Below are positions 53,301 to 64,000 of a stretch of DNA of 64,000 nucleotides, one piece after another. The translations under genes were made by a program, and so were the position numbers. Below the pieces are notes generated by a model. That model saw only the letters and a list, made by a program, of their open reading frames with translations. It was not told where the DNA came from and did no database searches. The DNA comes from Apostichopus japonicus (lineage: Eukaryota > Echinodermata > Holothuroidea > Aspidochirotida > Stichopodidae), in contig NC_092565.1 in assembly GCF_037975245.1 (NCBI RefSeq), positions 3,111,499-3,175,498 on the forward strand, in the 5' to 3' direction. Numbering within the stretch: position 1 is the stretch's first letter; each line of letters opens with the position of its first letter.

Positions 53301-53514
53301 GACTAAAGAGATGATGTCATTCTTTGCATGTGACACAAAGAAACGTTACCGATTCCATTAGTTTAGCTAATCATCGTCTAGCATCATGTTTTTTTCTCTA
53401 GAGTAAGGCAAACTATGTCATCAAAACATGAACTAGCATTGTTCGATACACGTGGCAATTGCCTTTAGTGGAAATAACGACCTTCTTTACCGGTTTCGAA
53501 CATCTGGACAATCA
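50331..53514. other. Intergenic, mostly featureless
   Basis: No supported gene. 51230-51435 contains cgggcggatctagga at its left and gaccgcccctg at its right, resembling termini of hAT-type MITEs, but without a matching target duplication. 51976-52140 is (AAT/AAC)-rich low-complexity DNA. Confidence 0.5.
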
Positions 53515-53661
53515 ACGTCCATAGCCTAGTGGTTAGGGTGTCCGCGTACAAAGCGGGAGGCCCGGGTTCGAATCCCGGTGGAGGCTGGAGGTTTTTTCAC
53601 TGTTCTGGATTTTCCAACTTACTACAATCTCATGATAGAGATAGATATGTATATATATGTA

Positions 53662-53738
<77 letters not shown>
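53515..53738 (+). mobile_element. tRNA-headed SINE or tRNA pseudogene with (TA)n tail
   Basis: 53515-53585 folds like a tRNA: A box tagcctagtgg, anticodon stem tccgc/gcggg with loop gtacaaa (anticodon would be ACA), T-arm ccggg-ttcgaat-cccgg. The acceptor stem is imperfect (the first and third pairs fail), and ACA is not a normal animal anticodon, so a SINE head or pseudogene is more likely than a gene. About 60 bases later comes a (TA)n run at 53647-53738. Confidence 0.6.
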
Positions 53739-53741
<3 letters not shown>

Positions 53742-54850
53742 GCCAAGTGAAATTATAACTGTTTCAGCGTAACACTGTATTGTGAATACTATGGTTCATT
53801 GTACCACTCAAAAAGCTGTATATATATTCAACAACAAAATTATCGTTATTGATGCGATAATTACGAAATTTTCTTTCAGTTGTCAAAATAGCAAATGGAT
53901 AAATTTGGTCTTTTGCTCAACGTGAGGACAAATTTTCCTTTCGATAGCTGTCTGCAAGTGAACGTAAAAATGTCAAGATATTGGTGCCACCGCTTACATA
54001 AACACGAACATAGGGTTGACCCGTTTCTTAACCCAGACCTTCAACGATATCTCTTGTTTACAGATTGCTTATTGTTATGAGAACGGTCACTTCCAGAACG
54101 CATTCTTGCACGATTTAAGGTAACTTTTTCACTTTTAAGGTAAATATGCCATAATTCACTCAGAAATAGACGATCAATTCCAACCACGGATTAAAGTGGA
54201 CCGACTCTACTTTTAGAAGAAACTGAGATAAAAGAAAACGTTAAACTAGAATTATTAGTTATATTTAAACCCAAGACGCGTCTGTTTAGAATTACAGAAT
54301 TATTAATTCCTAAAATGTGTGAACCACGTCATAACTATAGGAATTAAACGCTGTTTAAATTAAATTAAAAGCAACAACTCAGTATTTGATGATACGTTTT
54401 ACTTTGACCATCGACATGAAGTACATATATATACAGATGATATAACAGGTGCGTGGGCATGTTGTTCGGGCTAGGGTGGGAGGAGTAATGTTGTTCTGGT
54501 GAGGGGGTGGGAGGGGAATGTTGTTCTGGTGAGGGGGTGGGAGGTGGACATGGGATAATCTGGAAGAAACAATTTAATTTAAAAGGCTTAAAAAAAATGG
54601 ATATAACGAGTCACTCATATACCTTAGCGATTGAGTATATTCGAATAAACACCAGCCCATGCCACCATATAAATACACGATAAACAAAACACAAACGGAC
54701 ATTATTAGTGTAACTATGCAAGAAATATGGCAGAACTCCAACTGCAATGTATATTTCTGTTGGTGGAGGCGGGGGGGGGGGGCTGGGGATGGGGATGGGG
54801 GTGAGAGCGGTGAGGAAGTAGTTGGGTCCTGGCAACATCATTACATGTAT
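53739..54850. other. Intergenic, no gene seen
   Basis: Two copies of a G-rich 30-odd-base segment (gttgttctggtgagggggtg) at about 54490-54545 and a G-run at 54770-54780. Otherwise unremarkable. Confidence 0.6.
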
Positions 54851-54851
54851 T

Positions 54852-55991
54852 CTAGACATCTTTAAATGTATTTTCTAGACATCCCTAAATGTATATTCTA
54901 GACATCTCTAAATGTATATTCTAGACATCTCTAAATGTATATTCTAGACATCTCTAAATGTATATTCTAGACATCTCTAAATGTATATTCTAGACATCTC
55001 TAAATGTATTTTCTTGACATCTCTAAATGTATATTCTAGATATCTCTAAATGTATATTCTAGACATCTCTAAATGTATATTCTAGACATCTCTAAATGTA
55101 TATTCTAGACATCTCTAAATGTATATTCTAGACATCTCTAAATGTATATTCTAGACATCTCTAAATGAATATTCTAGACATCTTTAAATGTATATTCTAG
55201 ACATCTCTAAATGTATATTCTAGACATCTCTAAATGTATATTCTAGACATCTCTAAATGTATATTCTAGACATATCTAAATGTATATTCTAGACATCTCT
55301 AAATGTATATTCTAGACATCTCTAAATGTATATTCTAGACATCTCTAAATGTATATTCTAGACATATCTAAATGTATTTTCTAGACATCTCTAAATGTAT
55401 ATTCTAGACATCTCTAAATGTATTTTCTAGACATCTCTAAATGTATATTCTAGACATCTCTAAATGTATATTCTAGACATCTCTAAATGTATATTCTAGA
55501 CATCTCTAAATGTATATTCTAGACATCTCTAAATGTATATTCTAGACATCTCTAAATGTATATTCTAGACATATCTAAATGTATTTTCTAGACATCTCTA
55601 AATGTATATTCTAGACATCTCTAAATGTATTTTCTAGACATCTCTAAATGTATATTCTAGACATCTCTAAATGTATATTCTAGACATATCTAAATGTATA
55701 TTCTAGACATCTCTAAATGTATTTTCTAGACATCTCTAAATGTATATTCTAGACATCTCTAAATGTATTTTCTAGACATCTCTAAATGTATATTCTAGAC
55801 ATCTCTAAATGTATATTCTAGACATCTCTAAATGTATATTCTAGACATCTCTAAATGTATATTCTAGACATCTCTAAATGTATTTTCTAGACATCTCTAA
55901 ATGTATTTTCTAGACATCTCTAAATGTATTTTCTAGACATCTCTAAATGTATTTTCTAGACATCTCTAAATGTATATTCTAGACATCTCTA
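54852..55991. repeat. 23-bp minisatellite, about 49 units, with higher-order structure
   Basis: The unit reads tctagacatctctaaatg plus tatat. Two positions vary between units (tatattct or tattttct; catctcta or catatcta). The catatcta-tattttct variant pair recurs exactly 207 bases apart (55361 and 55568), nine units, with the same order of following variants, so a nine-unit block was duplicated. Confidence 0.96.
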
Positions 55992-58195
55992 TAGTACATT
56001 CTTAATAGAAAATCCAGTATTGTATTTGTCATTCAAATATCGTCCATGCGACCTCAGTCACTTTCATTCATGAAGGTATAAATATAAGGAACGAATAATC
56101 TTTTAGGTCACTGAATTAATTGTATTGTTTTCTATTTTTACCTCTCGTACTTTTCTCCTTTGTTATTTCATTCATATGATTTAATACGATTGTGTCATTT
56201 TCAAGATTAGGCTACGCGAACCTTTACTTATTTCTGTCCATTTTCGCAGAACTCAAAATAACATTTCAAAGTATGCGAGAGTATCCTTATCAATCAAGCA
56301 AGGCCTTCACATAAATTTGATAACTTTCTTCTTTTGGTTTTATTTCACGAATCAACTTACTAAAAGGTCTCATAAATTTATCTTGACCTGTATCACAGAT
56401 GTAGAGCTAAAAGTTTAGATATAAATTTTTAAAATCATAACAAATTGAATGGATATTAAAAGATTTATTAAAAGCCTCCGAGTTTCGTACTAAAGCCATT
56501 GTAGTACGGGGGTACGAATTGTATATATATATTCCCAAAAAACGTCGGGCTAAAATGACTATAATTCACTTCAGCGATATCCATAACTGCATTCTTTGTG
56601 AATCTTTTTTTCAAGTTTAGTCGTTGTTGGGTTTAAGCCAATACCGTACTAGTTCTCTGACACTGTTTCGTAAACTTTACGAGGGCAGTGAAGTAAAGTT
56701 GGCAATGTTTTATCAGCTTTCACAGATCGTGCCAATTATACGAGAATATGCTTTGCAAAGTATTTTCAGTCAATTATTCCGACAGTCTCTATACAATCAT
56801 ATCCTAAACGTACACTAATACTCTACCCCCTCCGCCCCTCCCCCTCCCCTCCCCTCCCCTCCCCTCCCCTCCCCCTCCCCTCCCCTCCCCTCCCCAAACC
56901 AATGGGGGTTCTATATGGCAGGGGCATTGATAATTGGGACAGAGGGGGTAGTGACCCCAACGGGGAGGGGGGGGGGCAAAAGTAAGGCTTTTTCAGACCA
57001 ATAATTATTAGTGGATGTACACTACGCAAAACAATATATACGATAGTTGCAATAGTTTTGTGTTCAGTGATCTAACCAGTAATTATTAATATTTTAAACA
57101 CCTGTATGGAATAATAATCTTCGAACAGCTTGTTTAAACGTCATACACATCGTGCAGCCTATAAGACGTGCCTGAGTCAAGTGACATTAGTGTTAGAAAT
57201 ATATATTGTTCTGAAATAAATGCAAATACAGGAGTATATTTCAACCCCTCCCCCCAACCCCCGCCCACCACCACCACCCCTCGAAGCTTTTGTAACTATA
57301 GAGATGCGATCCACGTCAGTGTTTGATCCTCCAGCAGGGTCAAAGAGAGTGTCAGAGTATTTCATACAGGCTGCCTCATAATCTGTAAATATAATAAGTT
57401 TTCGACCGTTTTTCTGAAAAGTTCGATAAAAAGTCATATTTTCAACATATTAAGTCAAACTTTTGCAGCAAACACCGAAATCGTGCAATATGTTATGGAT
57501 GTCGACCGTTTGCTACCCAAAGTTGCATACTTTACCCTTACTTAGTAACACTTTCATCCTGAAGTTCAAGAGAATTTGACACTTATGAGAATGAATAGTT
57601 AATTTAAAGTTTAAGGTAAATATTTACAATTTCGTGGAAAATGTGGAACTTTTCGAGGATATAGATGGAAGTATGAATCATGGTAAAGGTGAGGGTAAAC
57701 TACTGTTAAAAAAAAAACAAGAAGTTTAAACGTCTCTCAACTGATCACATATGCGATGTGTGTATCACTTATTCAGCCCCCAGTTATTCAGCCCCCAGGC
57801 TTGAATTTTTCAACAATTTTATACAAGTGATATAATGGAAAAGTTGATATGATAAAACAGGGAGAGTTATATTAACTAAATAGATAACGTATCCTACAAT
57901 GTATGTACCTCTCCGTCAATCACGCTCCGGATGAGTGTAGGCTGACAGTTTTCCAGTCAACCTAAAATGGAATTCGGCAAAATGATTTCGGTTAATCACA
58001 TTATAGCAGGTACGTGGAGTTATTCAACGTTAACCTTTCAACTTTAAGTACATTCTTCATTTCGCAATAACAGACGGTATTGAAATCAGAGCGATAACTT
58101 ATGGTTTGTAAGTCATTAATTACGTCACAAAAGAGACATTCATGACACATTGGTGTTTAACAGATATGGAAATCTTGAAATCACACAACAACAGT
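55992..58195. other. Intergenic, no supported gene
   Basis: Contains a CCCCT-rich tract at 56825-56895. A minus-strand frame at about 57300-57400 has an acceptor-like edge and a protein-like composition but no recognisable homology. Confidence 0.55.
56825..56895. repeat. (CCCCT)n-rich tract
   Basis: Pyrimidine-only imperfect cccct repeat, about 70 bases. Confidence 0.9.
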
Positions 58196-58712
<517 letters not shown>

Positions 58713-59709
58713 CTTTATTCCCAAAGAGTGTAGTACTCAGGACAATCAATCTTTAAAAGATGCACAAGATTGAAATCTTGTCAATGTTAGGTCTTAACCT
58801 TTCAGTCTGTGTGTTCACTCTTATTATATAAATTTGCAAGAATTTACTCTGAGGATAACATTGAAAACATTCACAATATTATTGCGTTATAGTAACCGTT
58901 ATATATGCGACCCTGAGTCACAACTTTATAAACTATCACATAGTAAAGACTCGGGACCATCTAATAAATAATTTTCCTCTTTATACCATTTGACATTATA
59001 TACCACTTTAATTCTTGTTTCAATAAGTAAACGCCGTTTGTGGAGCACAGGTCAAAGAGAGAAATATCAATGCACCATATAGTATATATTAAGTAAACCT
59101 GTAAATCAGAAGAGCTGTAAACTTGAAATTGACAGAAGCTGTTACGATTTGATGCTTATCGAGATGTGTTTGGTACTAGTTGGTTGATGGATGAACAGGT
59201 TAATAGATGCATTCATCCATCTTTAAACATTCATAGAACTCGATAGAGAGGGACACGTACAGACAAGACGAAGTACCATGGAACTTAACAACAGCTTCAT
59301 AGACCCAATTTTTCCCATTCAAATGTCTTGAGAAGAAGAGTCGGGGAAAGGGGGGAAATCAGGTCGGTAGCCAGGCCGGAACACATGTGACCGCCCCCCC
59401 TCCCCTTGCAGAATACTGAGTCCCCCCACCAAAGCAAACAATTTTGTATCACTATCATGTTTACAGAGCTTGTTAAGTTACACGCACGAATATTGCGTCA
59501 CTACCTAAATTCCTTGTTGCCCCTCCAACACACAATTCTTGACTACACTAGCCTGGGGGATTTGTGTGGAAGTAGACGTCTTTCGCCTATAGAGAATGCC
59601 ACACAGCTTCAACAAACATGGCTGGATAAGAATAAGGACTTGCACGTAGTTTTAAGCGACACGGATTGAGCAGACTTGCAAGCGCACTCAGAAATGAAAC
59701 TATATTCAT
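58713..59709. other. Intergenic, no supported gene
   Basis: AT-rich, then a G/C-rich edge at about 59340-59425 resembling MITE debris. An 87-codon frame at 59406-59669 has no recognisable homology. Confidence 0.5.
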
Positions 59710-59860
59710 CAGGCGCGTATCCAGGATTTTCTAACCCGGGGGGCGCGAATTACTATCTAAGCGGAGCGCCACCATCGGTTGGCGCGCAGCGTACAAGAAA
59801 ATTTCTGGTTTTGATACCCCCCAGCCCCAGATCACCGGAAATGGCACTTTTCGGGCTTGA
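59710..59860. mobile_element. Left end of an hAT-type MITE (partner end unclear)
   Basis: Starts CAGGCGCGTATCCAGG and carries the shared subterminal block in reverse orientation at about 59755-59852 (atctaagcggagcgccacca). A similar terminus in inverted orientation is at 61602, but the flanking bases match only as ttcat, so pairing the two ends is uncertain. Confidence 0.55.
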
Positions 59861-60376
59861 AAATGACCAACCAGATGTACACTTTTTGCCTGAGAACCAA
59901 GTATTTCCCAATAGTTTTTTTTTTCTCCATCCATAACCTTTTTGAAGATTGTCACTAGTCACACATCATGTTCGACCTCATCGTCCTGTGGATCATTGCT
60001 TTTGTAGGTGATTCTACGTCGCGGCCCACAATACCCGACAGCCCCACTTTTGAAGGTTTTAAGCCCATTATTTGTTCAGAATTTGAAAATTCACATTTCT
60101 CGTGAATAAACTCACTTCAAAACATACCAATAATGCAAAAAAATTCATCTATGGAAAACCAATATAGAAAAACCTCATTGAACCCCTAACAGACCGGCAA
60201 AAATTGCACGAGTAGAGGGAAGTATGATGAAGAGTGTTGGTCAGGAAATTTTCGAAAATTCAGACACAGTTCATTTATTGGTGTACAAATATTAAAACCT
60301 CTTATAACGGCTATTATAAAACTTCGTTGAGGAAATGAAACAAATGCTAGATATTTCCGAAACCGAACACTACACA

Positions 60377-60819
60377 CATAGGCGTAGGAGGCGGGGGGGG
60401 GGGCTGCAACCCCCCCCCCAATATTTTTTCTAAAAATTCGGGCAATATGCTGAGAATTTTTCGGGCACCTACTGAAAGAAAAATAAATTGCAATACATAG
60501 CTACATCTAAAGGAAATGAATTAAAAATCATCTCCTTAGCCATTACTAATGTAAGAGAGAGTTTTGACATAATTGGACCTCCATGCTTTTTCTCCATCTG
60601 CATAAGACATTTTGTTGTTTACATTAGCATCCCGCGGTGTACTGCGCAACTTTCACGGATCGTACGGTACACGATAGCATGCGATGTAATAACCGATGCT
60701 TCTTACATGATATTGACATTCACATGTTGAACGAGCGCGGAGCGCGCGAAAAATGTTGGTTATATTTTTCGGGCAAGACGTTACAGCTTCCCAAATCAAA
60801 TTGGGCTGCTTCGCCTTTG
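60377..60819. mobile_element. hAT-type MITE with 8-bp target duplication
   Basis: Perfect 8-bp duplication actacaca at 60369-60376 and 60820-60827. Termini CATAGGCGTAGGAGGC and, from the right, CAAAGGCGAAGCAGCC (imperfect). A G-run/C-run palindrome sits just inside the left end. 443 bases, no transposase. Confidence 0.7.
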
Positions 60820-60918
60820 ACTACACACACAGACAGTTTTGAAGCTGTTCATCCTGGAACGCAATTTTCATGCTCACTGATATGATTTGATATCTGCTGT
60901 TTGCTTGACAAATTCGAA

Positions 60919-61602
60919 CAGGCGCGTAGCGAGGAATTTGCCAAGGGAGGGGCGAAGTCTGTAGGCAAACTATCTAAGCGTAGCGCCACCATGGGTTGGC
61001 GCGAAGCGTACAAGAAAATTTTGGCCGAAAAGGCCGCCCAGATCGCTGGAAATGACACTTCCCAGGCCTTGTTAGTTGTATCTAAGCATTTTCTATTTTG
61101 AAATTACTAGCGATATCATAAAAAATATGCTCATGTGGTCGCCCCCTTCCCGAAATGCGTCATGTTCCCCGACGACTCGGTCGAGTTCGAGACCAGCCAC
61201 AGTTGGTTTCAAAGCACAATTCTACAATTGTTTAAGGCGTCCATACACACACACACGCGTGATGATAGACCATATATCGTATATATATAGATACATTAAG
61301 GGGTAGGGTGAGGCGCACGCCCCTCCCGAAATCCTCGATCCGTCACTGGCTACCCTGTGTATATAATAGGGATCAGCGCTATAATGATGTCACTGTTCCT
61401 CGTTCTCTTCCCGGTGTCTTGGCGTTTTTCTTTTACTCCCTCCTTTTCTCCTTTTTCTCTCTTTCTTCTTTTTCTTTTCCCTTTCTTCCTCTCCTCCTCC
61501 CCTTTTTTCCCCTTTTTTTCCCTTTTTTCTTCTTTTTTTTCTCTCCTCTTTCTCTTACCCGGGGGGCGCGCGCCCCCAACGCCCCCCCTGGATACGCGCC
61601 TG
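60919..61602. mobile_element. hAT-type MITE or composite
   Basis: Left end CAGGCGCGTAGCGAGG; right end, reverse-complemented, CAGGCGCGTATCCAGGGG. The subterminal block in reverse orientation is at about 60971-61063. No matching target duplication (aattcgaa versus ttcatgca), so this may be a recombinant of two insertions. It contains a pyrimidine-only tract at about 61425-61556. Confidence 0.5.
61425..61556. repeat. Homopyrimidine tract, about 130 bases
   Basis: Almost only C and T on the + strand, non-tandem. It creates low-complexity frames on both strands. Confidence 0.85.
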
Positions 61603-62579
61603 TTCATGCAAGACTAGTCTGCATATCAACAGTTTCCGAAACACACCTACAAAGATCTGAGGAATCTTTACTTCTATCCAAGAGGCAAAAAGCTTTGCTG
61701 CTTCAGCTTCTTCTAGCCAAAACAGCAAACCTATACTCGATTATTTAACTCAAACCAGCGTAAAGTTTCAGTTCTTATATCTGTACTGGTATAGTGAAGC
61801 CAGGGAATGAGGGTGGGGGTGGGGGGGAGATGGGGATTATACATCGTATACTATCTTAGCTAATATCTATTGATACTGTAAACATAATCACAGGTTAAAA
61901 ATGGACTTCTATTAATACAAATTGGTCACCATATCAACCTTCGGTAACAAAGCATTGTCTTCCATATTGCACGAGTCAAACGACGGATCCTTTGATGCAA
62001 CATGAGCAGAGTATATAAAAGACAAGAACCTCTTGAAAAGTGTGTGAAAGGTCCTATGTTATAGTCTCCTATATTTAGTACACACTTATACGAAAAGGAA
62101 TCAAGAGTTTGGTACAAATGGACCTCAACCCTCGTTTAGTCAAAAGGGACTTCTGCTTAATCCAATAAAGCAGGCTCCTGGTCTTGAAGACTAGTAAACA
62201 ATAAACACAGAGAGTCAACAGACAGACGCTAAACTTGAGGAGTTTAATAAATATAATAAAATATGATTACATATTATAAAATATGTCAATAAGGATTTAA
62301 CGATATGTAGACAATGATATACGTGCGTTACTAAGGAAAGCGTGATGGAGATGCAAGTCTGTAGTGCTAAGATATTTATAACTGCCTTCATTGATAGATA
62401 CAGTAAATATCATCTGTTTAAGGTTTTTTAGGGTGCGTCATAACCAGTAGCTGGGTTGGTTCTTCAAAATTATCAGTTAATGATACTATCGTTAAATACT
62501 ATTTTAGTACGTGATGGAAATACACCACGTTAATATCAAGATATTCAATAAGATATCATACAAATTAAGTGATGAAATA
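61603..62579. other. Intergenic, nothing seen
   Basis: AT-rich with a G-rich patch at about 61808-61836; no gene or repeat recognised. Confidence 0.6.
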
Positions 62580-62587
62580 GTGTAAAG

Positions 62588-62950
62588 CAAGGGCGTAGGA
62601 ACCGGGGGCTGGGGGGCGCCAGCCCCCCAGTGAAAAATGTTGAGGGGCGGAAGTATCATTCCGCCCCCCCCCCCCCCCGCTTCGCAAGTCTGAAAACCCC
62701 TTTTTCATTTCGAAATGAGAAAAAAATCTTATTTGGAGCACCAAATTGCATCTAAGGCCAGGTGAAAATACAAAATTAAGTTTACAAAATGGAGTGGGTG
62801 TTGAAGTGTGCTATATTGCACCAAATTGCATCTGAGGCCACCTGGAAATGCAAAAAATTCCAAAGGGACACCCACTCCCCTTAGACCCCTCCCCCAGGCC
62901 GGCCATCAGTCTTCAGCCCCACCACTCAAAAGGACCTTCCTACGCCACTG
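62588..62950. mobile_element. hAT-type MITE with 8-bp target duplication
   Basis: Perfect 8-bp duplication gtgtaaag at 62580-62587 and 62951-62958. Termini CAAGGGCGTAGGAACC and, from the right, CAGTGGCGTAGGAAGG. A ggggcgccagcccc palindrome lies next to the left end. The internal word caccaaattgcatctaaggc is repeated once about 80 bases on. 363 bases, non-coding. Confidence 0.88.
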
Positions 62951-62958
62951 GTGTAAAG

Positions 62959-64000
62959 GGTCCGCACACAAATCTGAAATTTCCAAACAACTACACCCAA
63001 GTTCGTTACAATGTATATAAACTCTTTTCCATCCCTATCGATGGGATCCTTCAGTGTAAAACCGCCAGAATTATCAGTGAGAACAATCTTTTTTAATTTG
63101 TGTGTATTTTATGTCGGATGTAGGAACGGACGCCCTGAGTCTGCAAAATGCAATACTTTAAGTATAGACAGCTGGTATCGTCTGCAGAACTTTCAATTTT
63201 TAGCGCCATTAAATAGACTTGAATCAGTCGTCTCTTTAATGCATTAATGTCACAACAGCTGTTAATTAAGAACCTGATCAGAAAGGTTATTGTTTCCAAC
63301 TTTACAAATAACAGCGTAGAACATTCATGTTTTTTTTACAACAGATATACCTAGCCTAAACCCTATATATATCACACAGCTTGATATAAAAGTTGTTATG
63401 ATCTTTAACTGTTGCGAATGATTGACTAATTGCAATGGCGCATCTAGCCGCGAGGAAGAATAAACCAGACCCTGCAGTCATCATATAGACTATCCTAGGC
63501 TAATGGGCAGTCAAATATTGTTACCGTATAGGCAACACAACTAACTGCTTTGAACACTTAAAAAGTGGGTTTGCAGTTACAGGTCATCAATATTGCCCCC
63601 GAATATGCTAGAGAGTGAGATAATGGTCACCAATAGCTCCAATTTCAAAAGCATTTTACTGCCACTCTAAAAGTAGTTACATCCATACTAAGATATTTCG
63701 TAATATAATTTAACAATCCTCAATGTCCTGACAAAGTTTTGGAGAACTACAACCTCCAGTACTTCTGAGAAACTTCTAACAGATTTTTAGTATGTTAAAG
63801 TTTGGGGCCAATACTGATTATCTTTAGGGGTATGCATATGCTACCATGAGGGTTGATACGTGTAGGCTACATGCTCAAAATGGTCACATGGTTTGAACTT
63901 ATCTTGAAAGATAAACTACTTAACGAGATGAATGAGATAAATGAGTCGTACGAAGGTAAACTCTCCAAAGTAAACCTAGATTAGGTTATATCGGTCATGA
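62959..64000. other. Intergenic to window end, nothing seen
   Basis: No gene, RNA or repeat structure recognised. Confidence 0.6.

Noticed and set aside
54852-55991. CRISPR-like regular repeat
   Set aside because: Units are directly adjacent with no unique spacers, and the genome is eukaryotic; this is a minisatellite.
57177-57437. 86-codon minus-strand frame with an acceptor-like edge and protein-like composition
   Set aside because: No recognisable domain, no partner exons, and the 3' part runs into a G-rich low-complexity stretch.
59406-59669. 87-codon frame
   Set aside because: No homology recognised and it begins in MITE-like G/C-rich debris.
59710-61602. Treating 59710 to 61602 as one transposon with a TTCAT duplication
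   Set aside because: Only five bases match and hAT-type elements in this window make 8-bp duplications; a second left end at 60919 makes the pairing ambiguous.
61308-61748. 146-codon frame and its 85-codon minus-strand partner
   Set aside because: Created by the homopyrimidine tract; low complexity on both strands.

Overview
The window is a piece of animal nuclear genome: AT-rich, with spliced genes, GT-AG introns, long intergenic spaces and very many microsatellites, minisatellites and non-autonomous transposons. The repeat types (tRNA-headed SINE-like units, a U2-snRNA-like repeat, hAT-type MITEs, a CR1/L2-group LINE) together with an SLC10 cluster suggest a marine invertebrate, possibly an echinoderm or another invertebrate deuterostome. 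The species assignment is inference only; nothing here is bacterial or viral.

Layout. 1-15.5 kb (+): the 3' three-quarters of a V-type proton ATPase subunit B gene, ten coding exons whose phases all join cleanly; its 5' exons lie outside the window. Most of its longer introns carry a tandem repeat of their own, including a perfect (GAT)n block of about 1.08 kb. 15.5-18 kb: AT-rich intergenic DNA with faint Penelope-like traces. 18.0-46.5 kb (-): three SLC10 (sodium/bile-acid symporter family) paralogues, each with an uninterrupted coding region of 508, 511 or 517 codons, and each with a splice acceptor just upstream of its start codon, so all three probably have a 5'UTR intron. A degenerate C-terminal SLC10 relic lies on the opposite strand at about 27.0-27.4 kb. 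46.5-64 kb: no convincing protein gene; it holds an AAAAG array, a tRNA-like SINE head, a 23-bp minisatellite with a higher-order repeat, compound TAA/ATG arrays and several hAT-type MITEs.

The space between SLC10 copies 1 and 2 (22.7-28.8 kb) is a mosaic. A repeat whose head resembles the 5' end of U2 snRNA occurs in head-to-tail or dispersed copies. One copy was split by a 5'-truncated LINE with a 7-bp target duplication, and another by a 785-bp hairpin-rich MITE with perfect 24-bp terminal inverted repeats. At 37.7-38.8 kb an hAT-type element with a perfect 8-bp target duplication contains a second, nested hAT-type element with its own perfect 8-bp duplication.

Functionally, the V-ATPase B subunit acts in organelle and plasma-membrane acidification, and the SLC10 proteins are predicted sodium-coupled or orphan membrane transporters with a large extracellular N-terminal domain. 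Nothing in the sequence ties the two loci into one pathway. The strongest candidate for something under-described is the U2-like repeat family; the SLC10 cluster with its relic is the strongest gene-level observation.
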